DNA of 64,000 nt from assembly GCA_036960565.1 (NCBI GenBank), contig JBALXQ010000029.1:1-64000 (forward strand), read 5' to 3'. This DNA comes from Bermanella sp036960565. Its GTDB lineage: Bacteria; Pseudomonadota; Gammaproteobacteria; Pseudomonadales; Oceanobacteraceae. Positions 43,980-53,600 of the stretch are shown here, piece after piece; position 1 is the stretch's first letter; every line of letters begins with the position of its first letter. The position numbers were made by a program, and so were the translations under genes. Under the pieces are notes generated by a model that saw only the letters and a program-made list of their open reading frames with translations, was not told the origin of the DNA and searched no databases.

Positions 43980-45470
43980 TTAAAGTGCGCAAGCTGCTAA
44001 TTCAGCATCATCACCTAAGCAGCCGTACTTATCACCTTTGAAGGTTACGGTAGCGGCGGTTAAGCGAGTAGGTGCCGTGGCACAGTTAAGGATGGTGGCT
44101 TCGTCACCCATGGCGCTAAAGCGCAGTGTTTCAACTGGATTAGAATCCGCATCGAAGTTGCTTGGATCGGTATCGGTAGGATCAACACCAAAGATGGAGC
44201 CAATAGTGAACGCTAAGTCATTAGTGTTTGCATTGGTGTTATTGCTGGCACAGCTTTTCTCTGCGTCTGTATAGGCTGGAATTCCTATGGCTGCAAGGCC
44301 TCCAGCATTCGCCAATAATTCGCCAACACCGTCATAAATAACAGCAGGAACTGATTGGTAGTAAGCAGCATATCCACCAAATACTTCATCAAATAAAGTA
44401 CCGGTTAATGGCTCAGAGCTGTTGTTTTCAAAAGTATTGTCATGAATGTTGATGTTCTTAACAGTAGGCGTCCAACCTTTACCAATAGTGTCGGCGTAAT
44501 CTCTGTCATCCAGTTCAGCATCCATTAGGAAGAAACTAGTGATAGTGACACCGTTACTTTTGTTATCACGGATATTGTTGTTATAAATTTCAACATCACT
44601 GGTGGCTAAGATGAGTATGCCTGTTCCGCCTGGTACTGCACCAACGGTACCGCTACCAACGTTGGCAGTATTATTTGCATAGGTAGTATTATTGAAAATA
44701 CGAACATTGGCACCAGATGCTTGTGGCAAACCTGGTAAGTCAAAACTTAGAATACCGGCTGAGTTGTCAAAGGCTTCGTTGTTATAAACATCGGCCATAG
44801 TGGAGTTTTCAATTTCGATACCGGCAACGTTGTGCTCAGCTACATTGTGACGAACAACTATGTTGTTTGACTGGCCCACATAAATACCGGCGTCAGCAGA
44901 ACCTTTAGAGTAGTTGTATTCCATTAACACGTTTTCGCTTGAAACTGGGTACAAACCGTAAGCGCCGTTATCTTCGCCACCAGCGTCAAGAGGTGTTTCC
45001 CAAACGGCTGCTGTGTACGCAAAATGAATACCGTTTACAGCATCTGCTTTAATGCCGTTTTTAGGCACCTCGTACACACCCAGGTCACGAATGGTTAGAT
45101 TGTTACCGCCGTCAAAAAAGATACCGTCGTTACCGGCTGATGTTGAAAAGTCTAATTTGGTGGCATCGATACCGTGGCCAGTAATGGTGATGCCATTGGC
45201 AGCCACTACGTTGACAGTCGCGCTGATGGTAAAGTTACCCTTAGGTAAAACGATAACGGCATCAGTGGCGACATCTGTTACGGCTTCTACAAATGCTTCG
45301 GTTATATCCGTGCCGTCTGCGGCATCGGCTGATACATAGATAGCATCACTTGGAATTTCATACCCTGATGCGGTAGTAACTGCATCGCTGTCACTGCTGC
45401 TACCACAACCTATTAAGGTCATACCTGCGGCAATGGCGGTGGCTAATTTTATTTTTTTTATAGTATTCAT
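43980..45470 (-). CDS. Parallel beta-helix repeat lipoprotein (TIGR03805 type)
   Basis: A 496-residue lipoprotein, started at ATG 45470 with GAGGG upstream. The signal peptide ends in LIGC at about Cys22, followed by GSSSDSD. Residues about 45-350 form a right-handed parallel beta-helix: recurring coils such as GITITGHGIDATKLD, NGIHFAYTAAVWETP, GIYVGQSNNIVVRHN and GIEIENSTMADVYNN carry a regular Asn/Gly rhythm (CASH/NosD-like). The C-terminal 130 residues differ and contain four cysteines. Such helices often bind or cleave polysaccharides. It lies 111 bp upstream of the diheme cytochrome gene on the same strand, with an AraC regulator directly upstream. Confidence 0.87.
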   Translation of the reverse strand: MNTIKKIKLATAIAAGMTLIGCGSSSDSDAVTTASGYEIPSDAIYVSADAADGTDITEAFVEAVTDVATDAVIVLPKGNFTISATVNVVAANGITITGHGIDATKLDFSTSAGNDGIFFDGGNNLTIRDLGVYEVPKNGIKADAVNGIHFAYTAAVWETPLDAGGEDNGAYGLYPVSSENVLMEYNYSKGSADAGIYVGQSNNIVVRHNVAEHNVAGIEIENSTMADVYNNEAFDNSAGILSFDLPGLPQASGANVRIFNNTTYANNTANVGSGTVGAVPGGTGILILATSDVEIYNNNIRDNKSNGVTITSFFLMDAELDDRDYADTIGKGWTPTVKNINIHDNTFENNSSEPLTGTLFDEVFGGYAAYYQSVPAVIYDGVGELLANAGGLAAIGIPAYTDAEKSCASNNTNANTNDLAFTIGSIFGVDPTDTDPSNFDADSNPVETLRFSAMGDEATILNCATAPTRLTAATVTFKGDKYGCLGDDAELAACAL

Positions 45471-45597
45471 GTTTACCCTCACAACTACGATTTTGTAGTA
45501 CTAAGAGGGTATTCATATTAAGTCATAATAGTCAGGTGTTATTTGGCCAAAAATGTGACGGGATGGCAATAAATGTCCTGTCGCTGTTTTTGCTAAG

Positions 45598-46656
45598 TCA
45601 CTGATTTAGATGTGATTTTCGGTAAAAGCTGGGAGTTTTCCCCACCCATTTTTTAAATGCGTGGCGGAAATTGGTCACATCACTAAAGCCAATTAGCGTG
45701 GATATATCATCAATGGATATTAGGGTTTGAGTAAGGTAATCAATGGACAGTTCTCGACGTACTTGATTGAGTATTCGTTGGTAAGATGTATCCAGTTTTG
45801 ACAGTTGGCGGCGCAAGGTACGTGAGCTAACTTTAAAGGTGCTGGCCAGCAGTTCAATATCGGGGTAGTCGCCGCCACTGCGGATCAGTATTTGCTGAAC
45901 TTTTCTGACTAATTCGTCTTTTGAATTGAGCTTTTCTAATAAAGCATTGCTATAGGGCAAGTCTTGAATAACGCGAATTTCATTTTCAGCGGTGGTTACC
46001 CTATTTAAATCGGCGTTATTTAAGCTCCAGCTATTAATGGGTTGTGAGAATAAAACTTCACAACCAAATATATCTTCATACTTCTGGCGATTTTCTTCAT
46101 CGTCAAAATTAAAAGAGATAGAGGAAAAATTAAAGCTCTGACCATAAATGCTGCGGGCCATATAAAGTCGGGCGCTGGCACCCAGGGTAACAAAGAAAGC
46201 CAAGGCTTTAGGTTCCATCTCTTGTACGTTTACAAGCTGGTTTACCAATACATCATCTTGTTGTTGAGCGCTGCGTTTAACGAGGTGGCCCAGTACGGAA
46301 TCGTATTTGTCGGCCATTACCAAAGCTTGTTTTAAGGTTAAACAAGAAGACATGGCATAGCCAAAGGCATCTAGGTCTTTCACTTTATAAAGTGTACCAA
46401 TTTGCGCACCCGCTAATGGCTCAAGCTTGTGGCAGCAATATTGAAATGCTTCCAACACCTTGTAAGCAGGCAGATTAGCTTCTTCAAGCTGATGCTTTTC
46501 CAGTTGCAGGTGCGCCAATAATCCATTGCTATCATGGCTGGGAGATTGCTCCATAAAGCGCACAATATTGCGCACCTCAAACGAAGGAGATGGCTGATCT
46601 CCTAAAATTGCCAGGTTGTAGCCTGTGCCTGAATTAAACTGTACTTCGGTATTCAT
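45598..46656 (-). CDS. AraC family transcriptional regulator
   Basis: A 352-residue regulator. Residues about 25-220 match the arabinose-binding-like N-terminal domain of the PF12625 (OruR/ArgR-like) group, with the segment YCCHKLEPLAGAQIGTLYKV near its start. Residues about 255-350 form the two-helix-turn-helix AraC domain (LLASTFKVSSRTLRRQLSKL and STLIGFSDVTNFRHAFKKW). It sits immediately upstream of the beta-helix gene on the same strand with a 127-bp gap and could regulate it. The effector is unknown. Confidence 0.9.
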   Translation of the reverse strand: MNTEVQFNSGTGYNLAILGDQPSPSFEVRNIVRFMEQSPSHDSNGLLAHLQLEKHQLEEANLPAYKVLEAFQYCCHKLEPLAGAQIGTLYKVKDLDAFGYAMSSCLTLKQALVMADKYDSVLGHLVKRSAQQQDDVLVNQLVNVQEMEPKALAFFVTLGASARLYMARSIYGQSFNFSSISFNFDDEENRQKYEDIFGCEVLFSQPINSWSLNNADLNRVTTAENEIRVIQDLPYSNALLEKLNSKDELVRKVQQILIRSGGDYPDIELLASTFKVSSRTLRRQLSKLDTSYQRILNQVRRELSIDYLTQTLISIDDISTLIGFSDVTNFRHAFKKWVGKTPSFYRKSHLNQ

Positions 46657-46899
46657 GGTTCCAGCCTCCAGGCGACAAATGAGTGATACATGTACATGGG
46701 GTGTATATTATTTTAGTAGAGGATGGCGATAATACTAAAGTACCAAGGATAATAATCCATATTCCTGCATATTTATCGCTAATAGAGAGGTTTGACGGGG
46801 AAAATTGGGATAAATTTGATGGATGCGACTGCCAAATATCGGCGTTTACCTAACTTGTAGGTATAATCGCCAAAGTAATTTACCTGGATAATTATTGTT

Positions 46900-47682
46900 G
46901 TGAGCTACCGAGATAGATTTTCCGGAATTGCCCGTTTATATGGGGAACCGGCTTTAGAAACCTTTAGAAATGCCAAAATTGTGGTGGTGGGCATAGGCGG
47001 CGTGGGGTCTTGGGTGGCTGAAGCCCTGGCTCGTACCGGTTTTGAGCATATCCGCTTGATCGATATGGATGACATTTGTGTCACCAATACCAATCGCCAA
47101 ATCCATACTCTCAATTCTAGTGTGGGTCATTTAAAAGTAGAGGCCATGGCTGCGCGTCTACGCCTGATTAACCCAGACATTAATGTCACACCTGTTATGG
47201 ACTTCATCACCCTGGATAACATTACCCAGTACCTTGAAGACATGGACTTTGTAGTGGATGCCATTGATTCGGTTAAGGTAAAGGCTGCTATTATTGCTTG
47301 GTGTAATCGCCGTAAGAAACCGATGATTATGACCGGGGCAGCAGGGGGGCAAACCGACCCTACTCGCATTACCGTGGGAGATTTGAATAAAACATTTAAT
47401 GATCCTCTGGCCAGAAAAGTGCGTAGTCTGCTGCGCCGTGAATACGGTTTTTCCCGTAATGAAAAGCGTAACTACGGCATTCCCTGCGTATATTCCACCG
47501 AACAATTAAAATATCCTAAGCCAGATGGCACTGTCTGCCAACAAAAACAGTTCACCGACGGCACTGTAAAACTGGATTGCTCTGGCGGATTGGGAGCGTC
47601 TACTATGATCACCGCCTCATTTGGATTGGTCGCCGCGGCCAAGGTGGCAGAAAAGCTTGCCAAAAAAAGTCAGGGCAATTAA
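46900..47682 (+). CDS. tcdA: tRNA threonylcarbamoyladenosine dehydratase TcdA
   Basis: A 260-residue E1-like enzyme (CsdL/YgdL family) that cyclises threonylcarbamoyl-A37 of tRNA to the hydantoin form, using ATP. The Rossmann motif GIGGVGSWVAEALARTG starts at residue 31; RIRLIDMDDICVTNTNRQ-type segment (here IRLIDMDDICVTNTNRQ) and the KLDCSGGLGAST C-terminal loop are present. Start codon is GTG 46900. It overlaps the next gene by one base (TAATG), so the two are translationally coupled. The upstream 243-bp gap is divergent from the AraC gene and should hold its promoter. Confidence 0.94.
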   Translation: MSYRDRFSGIARLYGEPALETFRNAKIVVVGIGGVGSWVAEALARTGFEHIRLIDMDDICVTNTNRQIHTLNSSVGHLKVEAMAARLRLINPDINVTPVMDFITLDNITQYLEDMDFVVDAIDSVKVKAAIIAWCNRRKKPMIMTGAAGGQTDPTRITVGDLNKTFNDPLARKVRSLLRREYGFSRNEKRNYGIPCVYSTEQLKYPKPDGTVCQQKQFTDGTVKLDCSGGLGASTMITASFGLVAAAKVAEKLAKKSQGN

Positions 47683-48404
47683 TGGCGCTGCTTTATTCCA
47701 AACAGTGTGGTGACAGTGAATATCAGGTGCGCTCGGCAGGTGCCTCAATACGATTATATTCCAATGGCGTACTGCACAGTCAATACAACCCGAATACGCC
47801 TATAAATGGTGCTATTTGGGATTTATTGTTATTGCCCGGTTTTTTTAAAGAAACTGCGCCTCGGCGTATTTTAGTGTTAGGTTTGGGCGGCGGCACCATC
47901 GTGCACTTGCTGAAGTTGTTTTTTCCACAAAGTACCTTGGTATGCGTGGAGTTGGACCCTCAGCACATTAAAATTGCCAAGCGCTTCTTTGCTATCCCTC
48001 AGGAAAATGTAGAGCTGGTTCAGGGAGATGCTTACGAATATTTACGCAATGGAAATGACAAATTTGATTGGATTATCGATGATGTTTTTCAGCATGTCTC
48101 TGGTGAACCCATACGTCAGCAACCCATTGATGAAATATTTTCTTTGTATGCGAAGCGCTTAAATAAAAGTGGCATGTTATCGGCGAACGTTATTGGCCCT
48201 AAACAATTTAAGCAAATGAAATCACTAGTGGGGTCTTTTCACGAGGCTTATCAGTTTAGTCATCCACTGTATGAAAATCGAATTCTTTGCCTGTTAAACG
48301 AGGCTTGTTCCACTGCTCAATTTCGTCTCAATTTAAAGCAGCACAAGGTTCTCGATCAGTCCCTAAAAAGCTGCAAATTAAATTATCGTTTAAAAAAGCT
48401 TTAA
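47682..48404 (+). CDS. Spermidine synthase-like methyltransferase-fold protein
   Basis: A 240-residue protein started at ATG 47682, which overlaps the tcdA stop codon. It has a spermidine-synthase-type fold: nucleotide-binding motif ILVLGLGGGTIVHLL, then the acidic strand VCVELDPQHIKIAKRFF and a DDVF motif in place of the catalytic D-x-x-D-P of true polyamine synthases. It is therefore more likely a fused-type methyltransferase-like protein than a spermidine synthase. Substrate unknown. A strong terminator follows 16 bp after the stop. Confidence 0.8.
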   Translation: MALLYSKQCGDSEYQVRSAGASIRLYSNGVLHSQYNPNTPINGAIWDLLLLPGFFKETAPRRILVLGLGGGTIVHLLKLFFPQSTLVCVELDPQHIKIAKRFFAIPQENVELVQGDAYEYLRNGNDKFDWIIDDVFQHVSGEPIRQQPIDEIFSLYAKRLNKSGMLSANVIGPKQFKQMKSLVGSFHEAYQFSHPLYENRILCLLNEACSTAQFRLNLKQHKVLDQSLKSCKLNYRLKKL

Positions 48405-48420
48405 TGTTCTTTAGATAATA

Positions 48421-48458
48421 AAAAAGGGTAAGCCAGTTGAATTGGCTTACCCTTTTTT
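48421..48458. terminator. Bidirectional terminator between the synthase-like gene and RNase II gene
   Basis: A 15-bp perfect stem, AAAAAGGGTAAGCCA (48421-48435) with its complement (48443-48457), loop GTTGAAT, and a T6 run. It ends both convergent transcripts. Confidence 0.93.
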
Positions 48459-48485
48459 ATTGCTTGTTATTTAAATTAGTTAAAA

Positions 48486-50438
48486 TTAAATAACCACTAA
48501 CTCCAGTTTACGCTTCATAAGGTCAACCAGCTTAATGCTGACATTTACAGCCTGGTCTAGCTGATAACTGGCTTTCTCATTTTTATGAGTCAGGTAGGTT
48601 TTATCAAATTGCGATTGCGGCTTGCTCTTACGCATATCTACAAAGCCATCAATACCAAAGTCATCCAGCTGAACCATAAAGCCGCCAGGATTAATTTGGC
48701 TAATAATGCCTTTTAATTGCAAGCTCTTGTTGCCGTCAGTCAGGCTTTCAAGTTGATGGTTAATGTATTGCAGCTTCAACCATTGCTCCGCTTGTGCCAC
48801 GGCATTACGCCCCTGAATTAATGAAGACTGCATATTTTCAATGAGTTGCTCACTAACTTGAGGTTTCTTTTGTTCATTTAAATGCGCGTTAATAATGCGA
48901 TGAATGACTAGATCGGAATATTTACGAATAGGTGAGGTGAAGGTGGTGTAGCAATCAAAGCCCATGCCAGCATGAGGTTTGGCGCTATCACCAAATTCGC
49001 TGCGAGTAAGGAAGCGACTGAACAATGATTTAATAGGAAGCTCCGGCTTGTTGGCGTTTAATTCTTGAATTAACGCTTTATAACCTTCGGCATTGTTTAG
49101 TTCGCCGTCGTAGTTAATACCCTGTTCCTTGATGATGGTTTTAATATCTCCAAGACGCTCTGTACGAAAACCGGCGTGTTGAATAAAGATACCCAGGCCA
49201 ATATCGTTAAGATAACGAGCACAACATAAGTTGGCGGCCAGCATGGCTTCTTCAACCAGCTTCTGAGCTTGATTGCGATCGGCACGAGTAATGCTTTGCA
49301 CCTTACCGTTATCGCCCATGTTGATGTAAAAGTCTGGGCGATCTTCCATAACCAGATTGTGGCCATGACGATATTGGTTAAGCAATTGCGTTACGGCGTG
49401 CAACTGTTCCATATGAGGGGCTAACTCAGTTTTTATTGCGTCTTGCTTGCCTTCAATAAATTCGGTGACCTGATGGTAGCTTAGCTTGCCTTGAGAGCGA
49501 ATGAGGGCTTGCTTGAATTCATACTTATCAACATTGCCTTGTTCATTAATTTGTAAAATACAAACCAGCGCTAGGCGGTCTTTGCCTTCAAGTAATGAAC
49601 ATAAACTAATGGATAATTCTGGTGGCAACATAGGCAGGCTGCGGCCAGGAAAGTACAGCGAGTTACCGCGACGAGCAGCTTCTTGGTCGAGGCTGGTGTT
49701 CATGCCAAACCAAGCACTTGGGTCGGCAATGGCGATGTGTAAATTAAAGCCAGTGGCAGTTTTTTCGGCGTACAAGGCGTCATCCATGTCGCGAGTATGT
49801 TCGCTGTCTATGGTGACAAACGGCAAGGTGGTCATGTCTTCGCGTTGTGCGGCCATTTCAGGAATATTGTCTTCCGCCAATAAAGCCAATTCAGACGACA
49901 TGGTTTCAGGCCATTCATGGCTAAGCTGGTGTTTTTCAATGGAATAATTACGCTCAAAGCCAGCATCGGTTAGCTGGCCAATTTTGCGAACAATTTTGGC
50001 TTGTGATTTACCCTTTGGAAAAGGGTGGCGAGTCACTTCACAGCTGATCCAGTCGTTGTCTTCAATGTCTTTGCAAGCGTCTGGTGGCAGGTATAACCAG
50101 TTGTTGAACATAGCAACATCAGGTTCAACAAATTGGGCTTTACCGCGTTTTTGAAAGCGACCAGTGAAGGTTTTAAAGTCGGAATTAAGCAGTTTTTCAA
50201 CCACTGCCTGAACCTTGCCTTTATCATCTGTGGTTTCGCTAAATTGAATGCGGTCACCAGGAAACACTTTGGCCATTTCATCTGGCGGTAAAAAGAACTG
50301 CTGTCCTTCTTCTGAGCTGACAAAGCCGAACCGGCCTTGACTGCCGCGAACCAAGCCTTCTTTGAGTAAGGCTTCTTGTTTATCGGATATTTGACTCTTT
50401 AGAGATTTGAGCTGGGCTAGGCTATTTAAATTGAGCAT
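48486..50438 (-). CDS. rnb: Exoribonuclease II (RNase II)
   Basis: A 650-residue processive 3'-5' exoribonuclease. The catalytic acidic cluster is Asp211, Asp217, Asp219 and Asp220 in the DSEHTRDMDDAL motif, aligned with Asp201-Asp210 of E. coli RNase II. The RRGNSLYFPGRSLPMLPPELS segment and the FTSPIRKYSDLVIHR segment are RNB hallmarks. The length fits RNase II; RNase R would be longer and carry a basic tail. An N-terminal cold-shock-like domain (about 30-90) and a C-terminal S1-like domain (about 565-650) flank the core. It acts in mRNA decay in the cytosol. It is monocistronic. Confidence 0.92.
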   Translation of the reverse strand: MLNLNSLAQLKSLKSQISDKQEALLKEGLVRGSQGRFGFVSSEEGQQFFLPPDEMAKVFPGDRIQFSETTDDKGKVQAVVEKLLNSDFKTFTGRFQKRGKAQFVEPDVAMFNNWLYLPPDACKDIEDNDWISCEVTRHPFPKGKSQAKIVRKIGQLTDAGFERNYSIEKHQLSHEWPETMSSELALLAEDNIPEMAAQREDMTTLPFVTIDSEHTRDMDDALYAEKTATGFNLHIAIADPSAWFGMNTSLDQEAARRGNSLYFPGRSLPMLPPELSISLCSLLEGKDRLALVCILQINEQGNVDKYEFKQALIRSQGKLSYHQVTEFIEGKQDAIKTELAPHMEQLHAVTQLLNQYRHGHNLVMEDRPDFYINMGDNGKVQSITRADRNQAQKLVEEAMLAANLCCARYLNDIGLGIFIQHAGFRTERLGDIKTIIKEQGINYDGELNNAEGYKALIQELNANKPELPIKSLFSRFLTRSEFGDSAKPHAGMGFDCYTTFTSPIRKYSDLVIHRIINAHLNEQKKPQVSEQLIENMQSSLIQGRNAVAQAEQWLKLQYINHQLESLTDGNKSLQLKGIISQINPGGFMVQLDDFGIDGFVDMRKSKPQSQFDKTYLTHKNEKASYQLDQAVNVSIKLVDLMKRKLELVVI

Positions 50439-50641
50439 GCTTGGATACTAATTAATAAAATTTTGCCCATGTTATCACTTTTCAACGCTTCTTCTAGTCG
50501 TTTTTAGCCTAATGTTACTCTTCAAATGCCGAAATTTAGAGATAGGGCGGCAGTGGTAAGATGAAAGGTTATCTCCTAGGTTTTGTGGGGTCTATTGAAG
50601 TGACGATGAGTGTGTATTAATGGTGGCTTTACTAGCCGTTA

Positions 50642-52504
50642 TTAAGGCGTAGTGGTCACGACTGGCGGCGTAATTTCTATTTGCTGGCTAATTTGAAGGC
50701 CTGCTAGGGTGTCGTTTAAATTGATCTCGGTACCGTCAATATTAAGCATAATAGTATTTATGTCTGGATTGCTGCGAGAATCTCCAGTGAAGATGACATT
50801 GCCATCGCCCAATATATGCACCGTATCAAAATTGGGAAGCCAAGAGCCAAAGTTAAAATTCATAAACTGGTATTGGTCAGAGGCTGTGGCTGGGTCGAAT
50901 TCGGCAATGGCTAGGTTTAGCCCGCTATCATAGCCAATGCAGTAGAGCTTGCCGTCGAACAGTTGGCTCTTTCTTAGGCCTCTTACATCACCTGTATTTA
51001 GTCCGGGTATAGAAGGCATAGGGTTTAATACCTGAGTCACGGGTACTTGTTGTGGAAATAAACGCCCACCTTCGCAGCTATCGTTGAGGAAAAATGGATA
51101 GACATAATCGTAAGAGGCGATGGATGGGCTGTTGTAGGGTAGACGCAAACTATTAATGCCAGTGGAATAGCCGCTGTAGGCTTGGCGAGTAACGCTGCCA
51201 TTGCAGCTGAAAACTAATTTATTCATGCCCCTCTGAGTGACTTCAAATATGCTGCTATTGCCTTGGTCGTCATCGGCTACGATTAAGCTGGTATGAGGCG
51301 CGATTAATACCGTACTGAGACGTCCGGTAATGCCTTCACAGTGTTCGAGTAATACTCGGTAGCTGTTGTCGCCCCCGTCTATATTACGATAAATGATGAC
51401 CCCTGAGCGGCTCACAATAAACTGCCCTAGGCCCGGGCGGTCATCTTCAGCACTGATTTTCTCCAATCCATAGCTGCCACTCGCCCCCAAAGACATGCGA
51501 TAAATGGCGGTAGGCAAGGGTGCCTCGTCCTCGTCAGTTGCTCGAGCGCTAATTTCGAAGCCTTGAGTGAATGAATTAGCGCTTGCGTCAACCGTGCTTT
51601 CATCCTCGGTAGTGGTGTCTTCACTGGCAGTCTCGGTTGAGGTGTCGACGCAAGTGGATGTGGTGTCCTCAGTCTCTTCAGTTGTATCGGTGCTGGTGTC
51701 TATAGCGGTTTCATCGGTTGCGCTGGTGTCGTCAGTTGTACTGGTATCAGTTTCGTCTGTTGAGGTGTCAGTCTCATCAGTTGCAGTTTCGGTGGTATCT
51801 TCTTCGCCGGTATCCTCATCCACGGCAGGAGGGCAGGGCACGCCCGAATGGTGATCCACCAGTTCTTCATGATCAGGGTCTTCTATCAATTCGCCACTGG
51901 TCATGAGGTCCAATTCATCGAAATCCACGCTCACCACATACAATTCTTCTGTATCATTCCAACGATTATCTGGTGGGAAATAATCTCGCCCCAGTTGAGT
52001 TAAGTTACTGCGACCACTGTTGCCCCCTTGATTTAACCCTACTGGCGCGGCCACCACATTTCCTGTGGCCAGGTGAACCAATAAGTTGTAATAGTCGTTA
52101 TCTGGATCTGTATCAAAATTGCGGTGGAATATGGTCAGTAGAATATAATCCTCGCTCATCACCATGACATCCAGCGGAATGATATTTTCAACGCTACTAA
52201 AGGTGAGGTTGCCGGTTAAATCTAGGGCAAGACCAGCTGGGTCGAGAAGGGGAACTTGGGTAATATTGTTATCTGCATCTAATTGATATAAAAGCTGGCT
52301 AAATTGTTGGCTAGTGGCCAGACGAGGGTCGGTTCCTATTGGTTGTGAACCAATTAAAAAGCCCACATAGTCAGTACCCAGTACCAAGCGAGATACTGGC
52401 GGGGTTGGAATATTAGGCAGGTTTACAGTGGCGCTGTCGCCAGCGGCACCGCCACCACAAGCGCTTAGGCAGTAAAACAGACAGATAAGTAATAAGCAGC
52501 GCAT
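50642..52504 (-). CDS. Lipoprotein of unknown function with acidic Thr/Asp repeat insert
   Basis: A 620-residue lipoprotein. I start it at ATG 52504, where the signal peptide begins RCLLLICLFYC and ends in the lipobox LSAC; a TTG at 52519 gives five more residues. Residues about 225-310 are a low-complexity insert made of Thr, Asp, Glu and Ser in TDETDTS-like repeats, as in calcium-binding or flexible surface linkers. The flanking regions have beta-propeller-like repeats with recurring Asp/Gly turns and several cysteines. No family was recognised. It is probably surface-exposed. Its mosaic of ordered and disordered regions is unusual, and it is not near a transport system. Confidence 0.65.
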   Translation of the reverse strand: MRCLLLICLFYCLSACGGGAAGDSATVNLPNIPTPPVSRLVLGTDYVGFLIGSQPIGTDPRLATSQQFSQLLYQLDADNNITQVPLLDPAGLALDLTGNLTFSSVENIIPLDVMVMSEDYILLTIFHRNFDTDPDNDYYNLLVHLATGNVVAAPVGLNQGGNSGRSNLTQLGRDYFPPDNRWNDTEELYVVSVDFDELDLMTSGELIEDPDHEELVDHHSGVPCPPAVDEDTGEEDTTETATDETDTSTDETDTSTTDDTSATDETAIDTSTDTTEETEDTTSTCVDTSTETASEDTTTEDESTVDASANSFTQGFEISARATDEDEAPLPTAIYRMSLGASGSYGLEKISAEDDRPGLGQFIVSRSGVIIYRNIDGGDNSYRVLLEHCEGITGRLSTVLIAPHTSLIVADDDQGNSSIFEVTQRGMNKLVFSCNGSVTRQAYSGYSTGINSLRLPYNSPSIASYDYVYPFFLNDSCEGGRLFPQQVPVTQVLNPMPSIPGLNTGDVRGLRKSQLFDGKLYCIGYDSGLNLAIAEFDPATASDQYQFMNFNFGSWLPNFDTVHILGDGNVIFTGDSRSNPDINTIMLNIDGTEINLNDTLAGLQISQQIEITPPVVTTTP

Positions 52505-52669
52505 GACAACAACCGGCAAATCAGTAGAAGACTATTGGCTGTTATATCGGCCAATTAAGAGAATTGTTTAGATAAGACAGCGTGATTGAGCAGCAACTCA
52601 GGAACCGATTAATATAATCAGCGGGCGAGTGCTGCAAGTTAATACAAGAATACAGTGAGAAAATAAGTA

Positions 52670-53422
52670 ATGAATGACGAACAGTTGGATCGCTACAGCC
52701 GCCATGTATTGTTACCCCAATTTGATTACCAGGGGCAAACCAGCCTACTGGAAAGTCGTGTTTTGGTACTTGGGGTGGGAGGTTTGGGCTCTAGTGCGGC
52801 CATGTACCTTGCTTCGTCTGGTATTGGTCAGTTGCACCTGTTGGACCCAGACATGCTGGAAAGCAGTAATTTACAAAGGCAAATTCTTCATCGTGAAAAT
52901 CATATTGGTATGAATAAGGCGCTTTCTGGTCAAAAATCTCTTCAGGATTTAAACAGCGGCATTGAGATACATGCCCACCAACAATACTTGGCCGATGATG
53001 ATCTAGCGGAGTTGATCTCGCAAATGGATGTGGTGCTTGATTGCACCGATAATAGTCATAGTCGCCGTTTGCATAACCAATTATGCGTGAAGGCCAGGGT
53101 GCCATTGGTGAGTGCGGCAGCCATTCGCTTTGAAGGGCAGCTGATGGTAATAGACAGCAACCTGGAAAATAAGCCCTGTTATCAATGTGTGTACCCAGAA
53201 TCGAATAACCAAGAAATGTCGTGTTCTGAGTCGGGCATTATGGCTCCTGTAGTAGGTATGATGGGGGTGTTTCAGGCATTGGAGGCTATTAAGGTGATCA
53301 GTAAAGTGGGGGATAGCTTAGTAGGCACGTTAAGCAGCTTTGATGGTTTATCTGGGCAGTGGCGACGATTTAATGTGGCGCAAAACCCACAGTGCCCTGT
53401 GTGTTCTCAGCACTCAAAGTAG
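52670..53422 (+). CDS. moeB: Molybdopterin-synthase adenylyltransferase MoeB-like
   Basis: A 250-residue E1-like adenylyltransferase that activates the C-terminus of the small molybdopterin-synthase subunit MoaD. The ATP-binding Rossmann motif is GVGGLGSS at 35-42; LLDPDMLESSNLQRQ and the DCTDN motif follow. Zinc is held by CYQC and CPVC pairs near the C-terminus. The length is that of MoeB without a rhodanese domain. MobA, another cofactor enzyme, is only 2.5 kb downstream; no moaD or moaE is nearby. ThiF cannot be excluded from sequence alone. Confidence 0.88.
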   Translation: MNDEQLDRYSRHVLLPQFDYQGQTSLLESRVLVLGVGGLGSSAAMYLASSGIGQLHLLDPDMLESSNLQRQILHRENHIGMNKALSGQKSLQDLNSGIEIHAHQQYLADDDLAELISQMDVVLDCTDNSHSRRLHNQLCVKARVPLVSAAAIRFEGQLMVIDSNLENKPCYQCVYPESNNQEMSCSESGIMAPVVGMMGVFQALEAIKVISKVGDSLVGTLSSFDGLSGQWRRFNVAQNPQCPVCSQHSK

Positions 53423-53600
53423 TCGTTATAAATAGAATTGAGTATTAATTTTCAGTTAATTAATGCTGTTTTGGTGATCGACAAAAATAAATGAACCAAA
53501 TTGCTGCACGATGATGGTGAAATAGTGTAAAAAGAAAGGCATGTATATTGCTTAGGCATAAATTGCCAAATCAGCACAGTTTGAGTTTCTGGGGTTCTGT

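Noticed and set aside
47577..47681. Upstream extension of the spermidine-synthase-like gene
   Set aside because: The extra residues overlap tcdA in another frame and are not family-like; ATG 47682, overlapping the tcdA stop, is the better start.
51567..51854. Plus-strand open frame opposite the acidic repeat tract
   Set aside because: Its Val/Ser-only product is the antisense of the TDETDTS repeats and no ribosome site precedes it.
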